DNA of 64,000 nt from an uncultured Prevotellaceae bacterium (GTDB lineage: Bacteria > Bacteroidota > Bacteroidia > Bacteroidales > Bacteroidaceae): assembly GCA_900315455.1 (NCBI GenBank), contig OMZE01000001.1, positions 237,742 through 301,741 of the forward strand. Reading direction: 5' to 3'. This document shows positions 1-8,256 of this stretch, in pieces. Both the position numbers and the translations under genes were made by a program. Below the pieces are notes generated by a model, which saw only the letters and a list, made by a program, of their open reading frames with translations, was not told the DNA's origin and did no database searches. The first letter of the stretch is position 1; every line of letters begins with the position of its first letter.

Positions 1-1536
1 ACTGAGCACGTAGCCGCTGTTGTCGGATGGGGTGGTGTTGTAGCGTGCAGTGTAGTAGGTGGAGTCGCGTCCGGCCTGGTCTTTCACGAGGAAGAGGTGC
101 ACATCATTGTTTGATGCGTTCTGGTTCTTGCTGCTGCCACCGCTGCCTTCCACACGGAAGGTGATGTGGCGTCCCCTGGGGTTGAGACGTCTGTAGAGTT
201 GCAGCATTCCCCAGGCGTTCTTGTTGCTGCCATAGGTAAGGCTGGCACTGGTGTTGTGGTTCACCAGATAGGGTGCGAGAGGATTGGAGGGGTCGAAGGA
301 ATTCAGCACCCCCAGCGGGTCGTCCACATATAGATAGGGGTCGTCGTTGAACGTGGCGGCTGTCGAGGTGGCGGTGGCATCGTTGGTGCCGTAACTGCCG
401 TTGGCACGGAGCAGGATGTTGGTCAGTGAGTCGGGCTTCCATTCCACTCGTATATTGCCGTTCCAGTTGTTGCTGCGGGTAAAGTTCTTCGAGTCGCTGT
501 TGGAGAAGGTGCGCGAGGTCTCGCTGTAGAAGTTCTCGCTGGTGTTCTTGTTCTGATTGTCACCGTTGCGGTGGTTCCATCGCAGACTGAAGTCAATCTT
601 GAGTTTGTCGCCGTCGTCATAGTTGAGGTTGGTGCCCAACATCTTGCGGGTGTTCAGTCCGCGGCGGTTCCACCATCCGGCGTTCTCCTCTTTGTTGTTG
701 GCATTGCCCATGAGCACGAAACGGGTCTTGTCGGTGAAGCGGCTGGCCATGCCTCGTGAGGCGTAGCGGTCGTGGTTACCCACACCGAGGTCGAGGTTGG
801 TCATGTAGCCATGGTTCATGCCTTTCTTGATGGTGAAGTCGAGCACAGTTTCCTTCTCACCGTCGTCGATGCCGGTGATGCGCGACTGGTCGCTCTGCTG
901 GTCGTAGAACTTCAGGTTTTGGATGATAGAGACGGGGATGTTCTTGAGGGCTGTCTCCACGTCGCCGAGCATGAATTCCTTTCCGTCGAGGAGAATTTTC
1001 TTCACCTCCTTGCCGTTGACGGTGATATTGCCGTCTTCGTCAACCTCCGCGCCGGGGATGCGCTTGATGAGTTCCTCTATGGCAGAGCCCTCAGGGGTGC
1101 GGTAGGCTTCGGGGTTGAAGATGAGGGTGTCTTTCTTCACCACTACCTGCGCTGCCCGTCCAGTGACAACGGCTTCTTGCAGCATGATGCTCTCAGGCGA
1201 CATCAGCAGCGTGCCCAGGTCAACGTCTTGGTTTCTCCGTATGGTTACCTCGCGTTCAAGCGTCTGGTAGCCTATCGATGAGATGCGCAGACGGTAGGTG
1301 CCGTTTGATGGGGCTTCCACGGAGAAGTTTCCGCGTATGTCGGAGAGGGTTCCGCCAACGAAGGTACTGTCTTTCACTCGGAACATCTGTATCGTAGCCT
1401 GTTCTATCGCCTCTTTGTCGTCAACATCAGTAAGATGTCCGGTGATGGTCATTCCCTCATGGGGGTCTTCTTCCTCTTGGGCAAAAACACCGGTAGTGGC
1501 TGCCAGAAGCAGCATCATGAGTATAATTCTTTTCAT
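1..1536 (-). CDS. Outer-membrane beta-barrel protein, TonB-receptor-like (3' end outside window)
   Basis: The reading frame is open from an ATG at 1536 to the window edge, so the C-terminal part is missing. A signal peptide (MKRIILMMLLLAATTGVFAQ) is followed by a carboxypeptidase-regulatory-like beta-sandwich at about residues 30-110, with the typical pattern DIRGNFSVEAP and SSIGYQTLER. A plug-like region follows (EAVVTGRAAQVVVKKDTLIF, then IKRIPGAEVDEDGNITVNGK). After that come Asn/Ser/Arg-rich barrel strands. This layout is typical of the Bacteroidota outer-membrane barrel family related to TonB-dependent receptors but distinct from SusC. It begins 14 bp after the GH9 stop and is probably co-transcribed with it, so a role in glycan or surface function is plausible but only inferred. 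The substrate is unknown. Confidence 0.85.
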   Translation of the reverse strand, partial: MKRIILMMLLLAATTGVFAQEEEDPHEGMTITGHLTDVDDKEAIEQATIQMFRVKDSTFVGGTLSDIRGNFSVEAPSNGTYRLRISSIGYQTLEREVTIRRNQDVDLGTLLMSPESIMLQEAVVTGRAAQVVVKKDTLIFNPEAYRTPEGSAIEELIKRIPGAEVDEDGNITVNGKEVKKILLDGKEFMLGDVETALKNIPVSIIQNLKFYDQQSDQSRITGIDDGEKETVLDFTIKKGMNHGYMTNLDLGVGNHDRYASRGMASRFTDKTRFVLMGNANNKEENAGWWNRRGLNTRKMLGTNLNYDDGDKLKIDFSLRWNHRNGDNQNKNTSENFYSETSRTFSNSDSKNFTRSNNWNGNIRVEWKPDSLTNILLRANGSYGTNDATATSTAATFNDDPYLYVDDPLGVLNSFDPSNPLAPYLVNHNTSASLTYGSNKNAWGMLQLYRRLNPRGRHITFRVEGSGGSSKNQNASNNDVHLFLVKDQAGRDSTYYTARYNTTPSDNSGYVLS

Positions 1537-1550
1537 TATTATTACGGTCA

Positions 1551-4166
1551 TTATCTGTTTTCGTTGACGATGTTCTTCAGTGCCGACCCGAAGATGATGT
1601 ATTGGGTATTGCCGGCGATGGTACCCTCGTTCTGTCCCCAAAGGAAAGGCCAGTCGTCGAAGTTCTCGAAGTGGTCGGGCTGGCGGAAGAGCAGTCCCGG
1701 TGCCACGTTTCCTGGAATGAAGGAGAAGTCGGCGCGATTATTGCCGTAGAAAACGGCTTTTGGACGTGTGGCGCCCACCACAGCCACGAAAGAGTAGTTG
1801 TGGTAGGGATGGCAGCCGTAGAGCCAGTTCGAAACGCGGTACACCTCATCCTTGGGCACGATATCGGGATAGTAGAGATGTGCGAAGCACACCGTGGTGC
1901 CAAAACTGAGCACGGCATTTCCGCCTGCCCAGTTGCCCAGTCCGATAGGCACGCCATAGGGGTTCTGCTCGTCGAAGCGTTTGATGTATTCCTCGTATTT
2001 CTCCACGTATGGGCGCAACCGTTTCTTGTAGGCCTCATCCATGTAGGGAATGGCATCGAGCGCGGTCTGCATGTTGTTGGCGACGTTGCGGTCAAGGGCT
2101 GCCCATATCTGCTGTGTGAAGTGGTCAAGATACTGCTTCTCACGGGTGGCGCCGTAGAGTTGCAGGTTGGTGGCCATATTTCCCAGTTGCTGAGGGTTTC
2201 TGTTGCGGCGACCGCGACGCTGGCTCGTTGTGGAGGCATTGTCGTTGTCGGTGTTGCCGTCGAGCCAACTGTAGTCGTCCTGTGAAGCATTCTGAGCCCG
2301 CTGCTTCATCAGTTCGGTGGCCTCTTCCATCAGGCGCTTCGACTGGGTAAGGGCGCGGTGTGCGAGGTCGTCGTTGTAACCTTCGAGGGCGCGCGAGGCG
2401 GCAGCAAACATCGTGGCGGCACGGAAATCGAGTTGTGGACTGCGTGTAGTGAATGCCCACATATCGTCGGGGGTACCGCTGCGCTTGCCGTCGGCCGACA
2501 CCTCATAGGGCTTCAGCGAGGGGTCGTAATGCAGCCCGTCGGTGATGCTGGCTGCATCGCCCAGGTGATGGTAGTTGTCGAGGACGGAGTTGGAGAGTGT
2601 AGATGCCATGTGCCCGATTTGCTCGGCCTGAGCCACGAGGTTCAGCGTGCCGTGCTCGATAAACTGCAGCACGTCGGGCGTGCCATCCGGACGGTGCAGG
2701 TCGACGTATCGCTGTTGCTGACTCACGAAGGTTTCGTCGCGCTGGGGTCTGAATAGTTCCCATGTGCGGATGAAGTTCTGCACCACGTTGATGTTCGAGC
2801 CTGTCTCGATGTCAAAGTCACCGGCATCGAAGAATCCGCCGATGTTCAGTCCGGGGATGAGTTCATAGGGCTTGTATTTCGTATCGGTGGTCTCACCTTG
2901 CGAATGCAGGTCGAAATGGTTGCTGGGCGGTGCCTGAAGGTATCCCTCCTTGAACGGCTCGCCGTGCCAGGTGCGGTAGCCTTCGTTCACGTACATGTGG
3001 TTCATGTGGATAGGAACCCACACATCAGTAGTGGCATCGGTGATTTTGTCGTAGACATGCGCGTCGATGAGGAAGTCATTGGTGCGGGTATAGCCATATT
3101 GGATGTAGTAGATGCCGGGCTGTTTCACCTCGGAGAAGTCGAATTTCACGTAATTGTATTTGTAATAGGTTCCCCATGAGCGGATGGTGCCACGGAACGC
3201 CTCTTCTGCGGTGCCGTCTCCCTTGATTCGCATCAGTGAGGCAGTGGAGAGGGGCTGCGCTTTCTTGTCGAGTTCGATGACAGCCACTTTGGGCTGTTCG
3301 GGGATATAGCCAATCTGAGAGAAACCGATGTTGGGCTGGCGTATCCATCCCGGGATGGCATGAGGCTCCACGGTCCATGTGAGCACCTTGCCCGTCTTGC
3401 CCTTCGGCAGCACGCTGCGCAGCACGAACCATCCGTTCTGTGCCAGCATGCGTCCGTCGTAGAGGCGCAGTTCGGCATCCTCGCTGCTGATGCGAATCAT
3501 CCGCTCTTGGTCGTCGGTGGCGAGAGTCATTTCATGACCGCTCTCGATGGGCAGGGGGTCGATGAAACGTCCTGTGCCCCGGTCGTCATAGGTTTTGAAG
3601 CCCTTGAACTGTCGTGGCTTCTCGGCATTCGGCCGGGTGATGGTCTCACTGGTGGCATAGCGGGGTAGACGTCCTAGACGTCCGTCTACCGTGAAGGTCT
3701 TCTGCCAGTATTGCGAGGGGAGAAATTCGATATTGAAGCCTGCCTCGCCAGCGAGGGCATCAGGCACAGGCTTGTCGAGCCATACGGCTATCTCCACCGC
3801 CTCGCCCTTGGCGGTCACCACTACCCGGCTGTCGAAGTCGTAGTCGTCGTAGCGCATCGCCACCTCTATGCTGCCGTTCTCACGGTCTACCTTGCGATTG
3901 ATGGTCTTTGGCACGAGGTCCCACTGCTCGGGGGTGTTGTTGAGCCTGACGGCACCGCCTTGCACGGTACGCACGCCGTGGTGGATGATTTCGATGCCGG
4001 AGTTCTTCTCGTCGTTGAACCCGCCGTTGAAATTGTTGCTGAATACAAGCACGTTGACACCTTGCCGTTCGAAATAGCCGAGGTCGTTGAGACGCAGGTC
4101 GTCAGCATACAGGCACATTGAGGCCAACATGCTCATCATCATCATTAATGTTCTCATTCTCTTCAT
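1551..4166 (-). CDS. Glycoside hydrolase family 9, probable endo-beta-1,4-glucanase
   Basis: 871 aa, exported (signal peptide of about 22 residues containing a Met run). Domains in order: an N-terminal beta-rich region of about 280 residues shared with the other GH9 protein here (5620-8151), a cellulase N-terminal Ig-like domain starting near IGFSQIGYIPEQPKVAVIEL, then the GH9 alpha-toroid. The catalytic base motif DAGDFD is near residues 447-452. The proposed acid is Glu847 in FLWGQNEGT. The classical HPHHR motif is not seen; the equivalent area reads YGNNRADFSFIPG. A low-complexity insert rich in Asn, Arg and Gln lies near residues 645-665. GH9 enzymes hydrolyse beta-1,4-glucans such as cellulose or mixed-linkage glucan; the exact substrate here is unknown. 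It lies between an oxidoreductase and an outer-membrane protein on the same strand. Confidence 0.88.
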   Translation of the reverse strand: MKRMRTLMMMMSMLASMCLYADDLRLNDLGYFERQGVNVLVFSNNFNGGFNDEKNSGIEIIHHGVRTVQGGAVRLNNTPEQWDLVPKTINRKVDRENGSIEVAMRYDDYDFDSRVVVTAKGEAVEIAVWLDKPVPDALAGEAGFNIEFLPSQYWQKTFTVDGRLGRLPRYATSETITRPNAEKPRQFKGFKTYDDRGTGRFIDPLPIESGHEMTLATDDQERMIRISSEDAELRLYDGRMLAQNGWFVLRSVLPKGKTGKVLTWTVEPHAIPGWIRQPNIGFSQIGYIPEQPKVAVIELDKKAQPLSTASLMRIKGDGTAEEAFRGTIRSWGTYYKYNYVKFDFSEVKQPGIYYIQYGYTRTNDFLIDAHVYDKITDATTDVWVPIHMNHMYVNEGYRTWHGEPFKEGYLQAPPSNHFDLHSQGETTDTKYKPYELIPGLNIGGFFDAGDFDIETGSNINVVQNFIRTWELFRPQRDETFVSQQQRYVDLHRPDGTPDVLQFIEHGTLNLVAQAEQIGHMASTLSNSVLDNYHHLGDAASITDGLHYDPSLKPYEVSADGKRSGTPDDMWAFTTRSPQLDFRAATMFAAASRALEGYNDDLAHRALTQSKRLMEEATELMKQRAQNASQDDYSWLDGNTDNDNASTTSQRRGRRNRNPQQLGNMATNLQLYGATREKQYLDHFTQQIWAALDRNVANNMQTALDAIPYMDEAYKKRLRPYVEKYEEYIKRFDEQNPYGVPIGLGNWAGGNAVLSFGTTVCFAHLYYPDIVPKDEVYRVSNWLYGCHPYHNYSFVAVVGATRPKAVFYGNNRADFSFIPGNVAPGLLFRQPDHFENFDDWPFLWGQNEGTIAGNTQYIIFGSALKNIVNENR

Positions 4167-4286
4167 ATTCTTTCTTGATTGATGTCCTTTTTCGTTTCCC
4201 TATGAAGAATTCAACACAGAGAAACTGAGGCTTAGAGGCATGCTTTTCTATTGTTTCATTAACTCTCCTTTAACTCATTTTTAATA

Positions 4287-4335
4287 CCTCTAAAAATGCC
4301 TCTAAAATATCCTCCAAAATATCCTTTCTAAAAAT
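4287..4335. repeat. 12-bp tandem repeat, about four degenerate units
   Basis: Units of the form CCTCTAAAATAT begin at 4287, 4299, 4311 and 4323, with one or two changes each and a one-base drift in the last. The array overlaps the stop codon of the leftward oxidoreductase gene and fills part of its gap to the GH9 gene. No promoter or terminator is evident within it. Confidence 0.7.
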
Positions 4336-5320
4336 CGTCCATCGGATACTTCACTCCCCATTCCTTGCGCAACTGGTCCATCAGTTGCATGATATAGAGT
4401 GTCTCTTCGAGCGGCATCTCACGGGGCTCGAGCAAACCTTCGAGGAGGGCGTTGCGACAGACGACGAACTGGTACTCATAGCCGGTAATTTGCTGTGGCA
4501 CATGAATATCCTCGACAAACACCCTGTCGTGGGTGTTCACCGTTATCTTCTGTGGGTTGTTGATGTTGTCGATGATGAGGTTGCCATCGGTACCGGCAAT
4601 GACACCGATGTTGTCGCCCACGCAGGCGGCACTCGACTGCAGGTTGCAGAGCAATCCGTCTTCGAGAACGAGCGTGATGGCGTTGGTGAGGTCCATGCCC
4701 GTCGTGCTCTTCACACATTGGCTCTTCATCTCCACAATATTTGAAGGGAAGAACATACGCACGAAGTTGAGGGCATACACGCCGAGGTCGAGGAGGGCAC
4801 CGCCGCAGAGGTCTGCCCGCATGATACGGGGCTTGTCGCCCATGCTGTAACCCAAGGTGGCGGTGACGAGACGTGGTGTGCCGATTCTACCGCTGGCTAT
4901 CAGGTCGCGCACCATTTTCACAACGGGCTGGTAGCGGGTCCAGATGGCTTCAGCGAGGAAGATTTTCCGTTCGCGTGCCAGGTCGACGATGGCGGCTGCT
5001 TCCTTGTGATTGGCCATGAAGGCTTTCTCTACCAGACAGGGCTTGTCGGCCATCAAAGCATCGTGGGCAACGTCGTAGTGATGGGAGTGGGGGGTACCCA
5101 CATACACTAGGTCGATGTCAGGATCGGCATAAAGTTCCTGATAGGAACCGTATGCCTTGGGGATGTTCCACTGTTTTGCAAAGGCTAGGGCACGTTCTGG
5201 CGTGCGCGATGCCACGGCGCGGCACTCGCACTGGTCGAGTCCGTTCAGGGTGATGGCTGCCTTTTCGGCTATCCATCCTGTGCCGACGATGCCGACACGC
5301 ATAATCTTATCGTCTTTCAT
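4328..5320 (-). CDS. Gfo/Idh/MocA-family NAD(P)-dependent oxidoreductase
   Basis: 330 aa, cytoplasmic, with no signal peptide. The Rossmann fold opens with VGIVGTGWIAEKAA. The family's EKP-type motif appears as EKAFMAN near residue 100, and the substrate-side helix reads GGALLDLGVYALNF. These show a Gfo/Idh/MocA enzyme that oxidises or reduces a sugar or cyclic polyol using a nicotinamide cofactor. The exact substrate cannot be read from sequence; the family also includes dihydrodiol dehydrogenases. An internal Met (residue 7, MRVGIVG) at 5302 is an equally possible start. The gene is 161 bp upstream of a GH9 gene on the same strand and diverges from another GH9 gene, so a link with glucan sugar metabolism is possible. 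Confidence 0.88.
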   Translation of the reverse strand: MKDDKIMRVGIVGTGWIAEKAAITLNGLDQCECRAVASRTPERALAFAKQWNIPKAYGSYQELYADPDIDLVYVGTPHSHHYDVAHDALMADKPCLVEKAFMANHKEAAAIVDLARERKIFLAEAIWTRYQPVVKMVRDLIASGRIGTPRLVTATLGYSMGDKPRIMRADLCGGALLDLGVYALNFVRMFFPSNIVEMKSQCVKSTTGMDLTNAITLVLEDGLLCNLQSSAACVGDNIGVIAGTDGNLIIDNINNPQKITVNTHDRVFVEDIHVPQQITGYEYQFVVCRNALLEGLLEPREMPLEETLYIMQLMDQLRKEWGVKYPMDDF

Positions 5321-5540
5321 ATGAATGTCTTAGGTTTGATATTAGTGCTTTGAATAGGGTGAGTTGACTGGTAAGAAATAGGTATATAGGGCGGAAAAAT
5401 CCTCTTCTGAATGGCTTCAGCGATTCTTTTTCTGACCCTAATACGTTTATTTGATGTGATGGCGGCAGGAATGTCTAATCAGGAAATGATTTTTTATGGA
5501 TTGTTAACAAGTGAGTGGTATTACTGCCTCAGGTTAGAAA

Positions 5541-5592
5541 ATAAAAAACTTTGTCTTTTATTTTGCTTTCTATTTGGCTTTCACTATCTTTG
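5541..5592 (+). promoter_or_regulatory. Promoter with upstream hairpin, driving the rightward GH9 gene
   Basis: The -33 TTTG (5562-5565) and -7 TATCTTTG (5585-5592) are separated by 19 bp, the Bacteroidota consensus. The -33 element lies in the right arm of an inverted repeat (AAAATAAAA, loop, TTTTATTTT). The stretch GGCTTTCACTATCTTTG is almost the same as in the repeats at 22345-22530, so this looks like a single relative of that repeat family. Confidence 0.75.
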
Positions 5593-5619
5593 TTGCCATA
5601 ATACTAAAAAACGGAGAAC

Positions 5620-8151
5620 ATGAAGAAGTATTTTTTTTCCTGCACTTTATTATGGCTGTTGGTGCAGTCGATTACTGCACAAAATTTCACTTTGCTGCCC
5701 GACGGCTATTTCAATGACCATGGCGTTGACGTGATGGCATTCAGCGACTTTTACCCCGAAGGGCATCAGGGTGGGGTGTGCGTTATCATGAACGGTCAGC
5801 GCGTGGCTACCAATGGTGATATCCGCATGGAGGCTACACCGGGACAATGGCAGCCCGTTCCCAAACAACTCTCCCGAAAAGCCGAAGGCAACACTATTAC
5901 CACCCGCCTGTGCTATCCCGACTCCTCCCGTCACATGACAGGGTTCAACCCGATGGTATATCCTGATTATCAGTTCGGCTATGAGGTACGGGTGGAGAGT
6001 CAGGGCAAGAGCATTGTCGTGACCGTTGACCTCGACAAACCCGTGCCCGACTTCCTCGTGGGAAAGGTGGGCTTCAACCTCGAGTTCTTCCCCGGACGGC
6101 TCTTCGGGAAACCATGGATGATGGATAGCCAGACCGGCATCTATCCCCAACAGCCCAACACGCCGTTGATGCATGCCACACCGAACATCCTGCATACCGG
6201 TGACTTCTTCACGGGAAAAGGCGACAAGGCCGACATCGACCATCTGAACGGCGAAGGCTACTCTCCGCTGATAGCCGATGACGTGATAGCCGCTCCTTAT
6301 GCAACAGGACACGTGTTCACGTCGCAGCCCGACGACCCCTACAGCCGGCTGACCATAGAGTCGAAGACCGGTGAACTGCAACTCTTCGATGGACGGATGA
6401 ACCACAACAACGGGTGGTTCGTGCTGCGCAGCGAGATTGCCCCGGGTACGACGAAAAACGCAGTGGTGTGGGTGATTACCCCCAATGTGGTGGACAATTG
6501 GGTGTATCAGCCCGTGGTGCAGACCTCGCAGGTGGGATATCACACCCAACAACAGAAAAAAGCCATTATCGAGACCGACAGGCGTGATGGCGCGTCACGG
6601 CAGGCCGCACTCGTGCGTATCGTAGCCAATGGTGAACAGATGGTGAAGACCCTGCCGACGGAGACATGGGGCACCTTCCTGCGCTACAATTACCTCACCG
6701 CTGACTTCTCTGACGTGAAGACCCCTGGACTATATAAAATAAGGTATGGAGAGTCGGAGTCATCGGTGTTTCGTATCGACGATACCGTCTACGACCGCGG
6801 TGTGTGGCAACCCGTGATAGAGTATTTCCTGCCGGTGCAGATGTGCCATATGCGTGTGAATGAGAAATACCGTGTATGGCACGATGCCTGTCATATGGAC
6901 GATGCAAGGATGGCACCTGCCGGCAACCATATTGACGGATACGTGCAGAAACCCAATCTGTCGAAATATGCAGCCGGCGACATCGTGCCGGGCGTGAACA
7001 TCGGCGGATGGCATGATGCCGGCGACTTCGACCTGCGCGTGGAGTCACAGGCAGGAGAGGCGTATATCCTCGCCCTTGCCTATGAGGCTTTCCATCCCGA
7101 CATCGACGTAACGAAGATTGACCAGAACCGTCGTGTCGTGGAAATACATGAACCCGACGGTAAGAACGACATCCTGCAACAGGTGGAGAATGGCGCGCTG
7201 ACGGTGGTGAGGTCGTATCAGGCACTGGGACGTCTCTACCGAGGCATCATCTGCAACAAACTCCGACAGTATGCGCTGCTTGGCGACGCTGCCGCGATGA
7301 CCGACGGCTCCATTGGCAACGACGACGACCGCTGGATATTCACCGAGGAGAATCCCATGCGGGAGTTGTCGACGGCGGCACAGTTGGCAGGGGCATCAAG
7401 GGTGTTGATGGGCTTCAACGACGTGTTGGGCAAGGAGTGTCTCGACATCGCCTCTACTATTTACAAGAACACGCAAGTGGACGGACAGTTAAGAATGTTC
7501 AAGTTGCAGGCTGCAGTGGAACTCTATCTCACCACGAAAGAAAGAGAATATCTTGATTTCGTGCTCGACAACCAGGAGATGGCTGTTGCGAGCATCAGCC
7601 GCTCTGGATGGGTGTTGGCACGGCTCGTTGCACAATTGTCTGCATCGAAAGAGAAAAAGGTGAGGAATTTCTGCACGGCTTTCCGCAATGCCCTTGCTGG
7701 CTATAAGGCCAGTCTCGACAAACAGGCAGCAGAGACTCCCTATGGTGTACCTTACCGACCCAGTATCTGGGGAGCAGGATGGGACATCCAAAGGTTTGGC
7801 TTCGAGTATTATTTCCTTACAAGTGCCTTCCCCGATGTCTTCCCGAAGGAGACGGTATATAATGCTCTCAACTTCATCCTCGGATGCCATCCGGGTACCA
7901 ATACGGCATCATTCGCTTCAGGAGTGGGGGCGAAGTCGGCAACGGTGGCATACGGACTCAACAGGGCCGACTGGTCGTACATCCCCGGTGGTGTGGTTTC
8001 GGGCACTGCCCTTATCCGTCCCGACTTCCCCGAGTTGTTGGAGTTTCCGTTCCTCTGGCAGCAGACAGAGTATGTATTGGGTGGAGGTTCCTCGCACTAT
8101 ATGTTCCTCGTGCTGGCTGCCCAACAACTGTTGGGTAATAGTAAACCGTAA
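5620..8151 (+). CDS. Glycoside hydrolase family 9, probable endo-beta-1,4-glucanase
   Basis: 843 aa with a signal peptide ending near ITAQ (residue 21). It has the same architecture as the 1551-4166 protein: a shared N-terminal beta-rich region (residues 22-290, with matching DKPVPDFLVGKVGFNLEFFP), an Ig-like domain near 300-390 (TSQVGYHTQQQKKAI), then the GH9 catalytic domain. DAGDFD is at 466-471 and the proposed acid is Glu817 in FLWQQTEYVLGG. The region that carries HHR in classical GH9 instead reads YGLNRADWSYIPGG. It is a paralogue of the leftward GH9, transcribed divergently from the oxidoreductase. Likely exported to periplasm or surface to cleave beta-1,4-linked glucan; the substrate is inferred from the family only. 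Confidence 0.88.
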   Translation: MKKYFFSCTLLWLLVQSITAQNFTLLPDGYFNDHGVDVMAFSDFYPEGHQGGVCVIMNGQRVATNGDIRMEATPGQWQPVPKQLSRKAEGNTITTRLCYPDSSRHMTGFNPMVYPDYQFGYEVRVESQGKSIVVTVDLDKPVPDFLVGKVGFNLEFFPGRLFGKPWMMDSQTGIYPQQPNTPLMHATPNILHTGDFFTGKGDKADIDHLNGEGYSPLIADDVIAAPYATGHVFTSQPDDPYSRLTIESKTGELQLFDGRMNHNNGWFVLRSEIAPGTTKNAVVWVITPNVVDNWVYQPVVQTSQVGYHTQQQKKAIIETDRRDGASRQAALVRIVANGEQMVKTLPTETWGTFLRYNYLTADFSDVKTPGLYKIRYGESESSVFRIDDTVYDRGVWQPVIEYFLPVQMCHMRVNEKYRVWHDACHMDDARMAPAGNHIDGYVQKPNLSKYAAGDIVPGVNIGGWHDAGDFDLRVESQAGEAYILALAYEAFHPDIDVTKIDQNRRVVEIHEPDGKNDILQQVENGALTVVRSYQALGRLYRGIICNKLRQYALLGDAAAMTDGSIGNDDDRWIFTEENPMRELSTAAQLAGASRVLMGFNDVLGKECLDIASTIYKNTQVDGQLRMFKLQAAVELYLTTKEREYLDFVLDNQEMAVASISRSGWVLARLVAQLSASKEKKVRNFCTAFRNALAGYKASLDKQAAETPYGVPYRPSIWGAGWDIQRFGFEYYFLTSAFPDVFPKETVYNALNFILGCHPGTNTASFASGVGAKSATVAYGLNRADWSYIPGGVVSGTALIRPDFPELLEFPFLWQQTEYVLGGGSSHYMFLVLAAQQLLGNSKP

Positions 8152-8172
8152 AGTTGGATTGGGATAATAAAC

Positions 8173-8243
8173 AGACGACCACGAACCTACCTCATTGCAC
8201 GAAAAAATCAATGGTGCTTATTCTGGTAGATTCGTGGTCGTCT
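8173..8243. terminator. Bidirectional terminator between convergent genes
   Basis: A 13-bp perfect inverted repeat (AGACGACCACGAA at 8173-8185 and its complement at 8231-8243) with further CTACC/GGTAG pairing inside, followed on the + strand by TTTTT. It sits between the rightward GH9 gene and the leftward DUF1846 gene. Confidence 0.8.
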
Positions 8244-8256
8244 TTTTGGGATGAAT

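Noticed and set aside
5411-5623. 70-aa open frame upstream of the rightward GH9 gene
   Set aside because: It spans the promoter boxes and overlaps the GH9 start; its composition is typical of AT-rich non-coding DNA.
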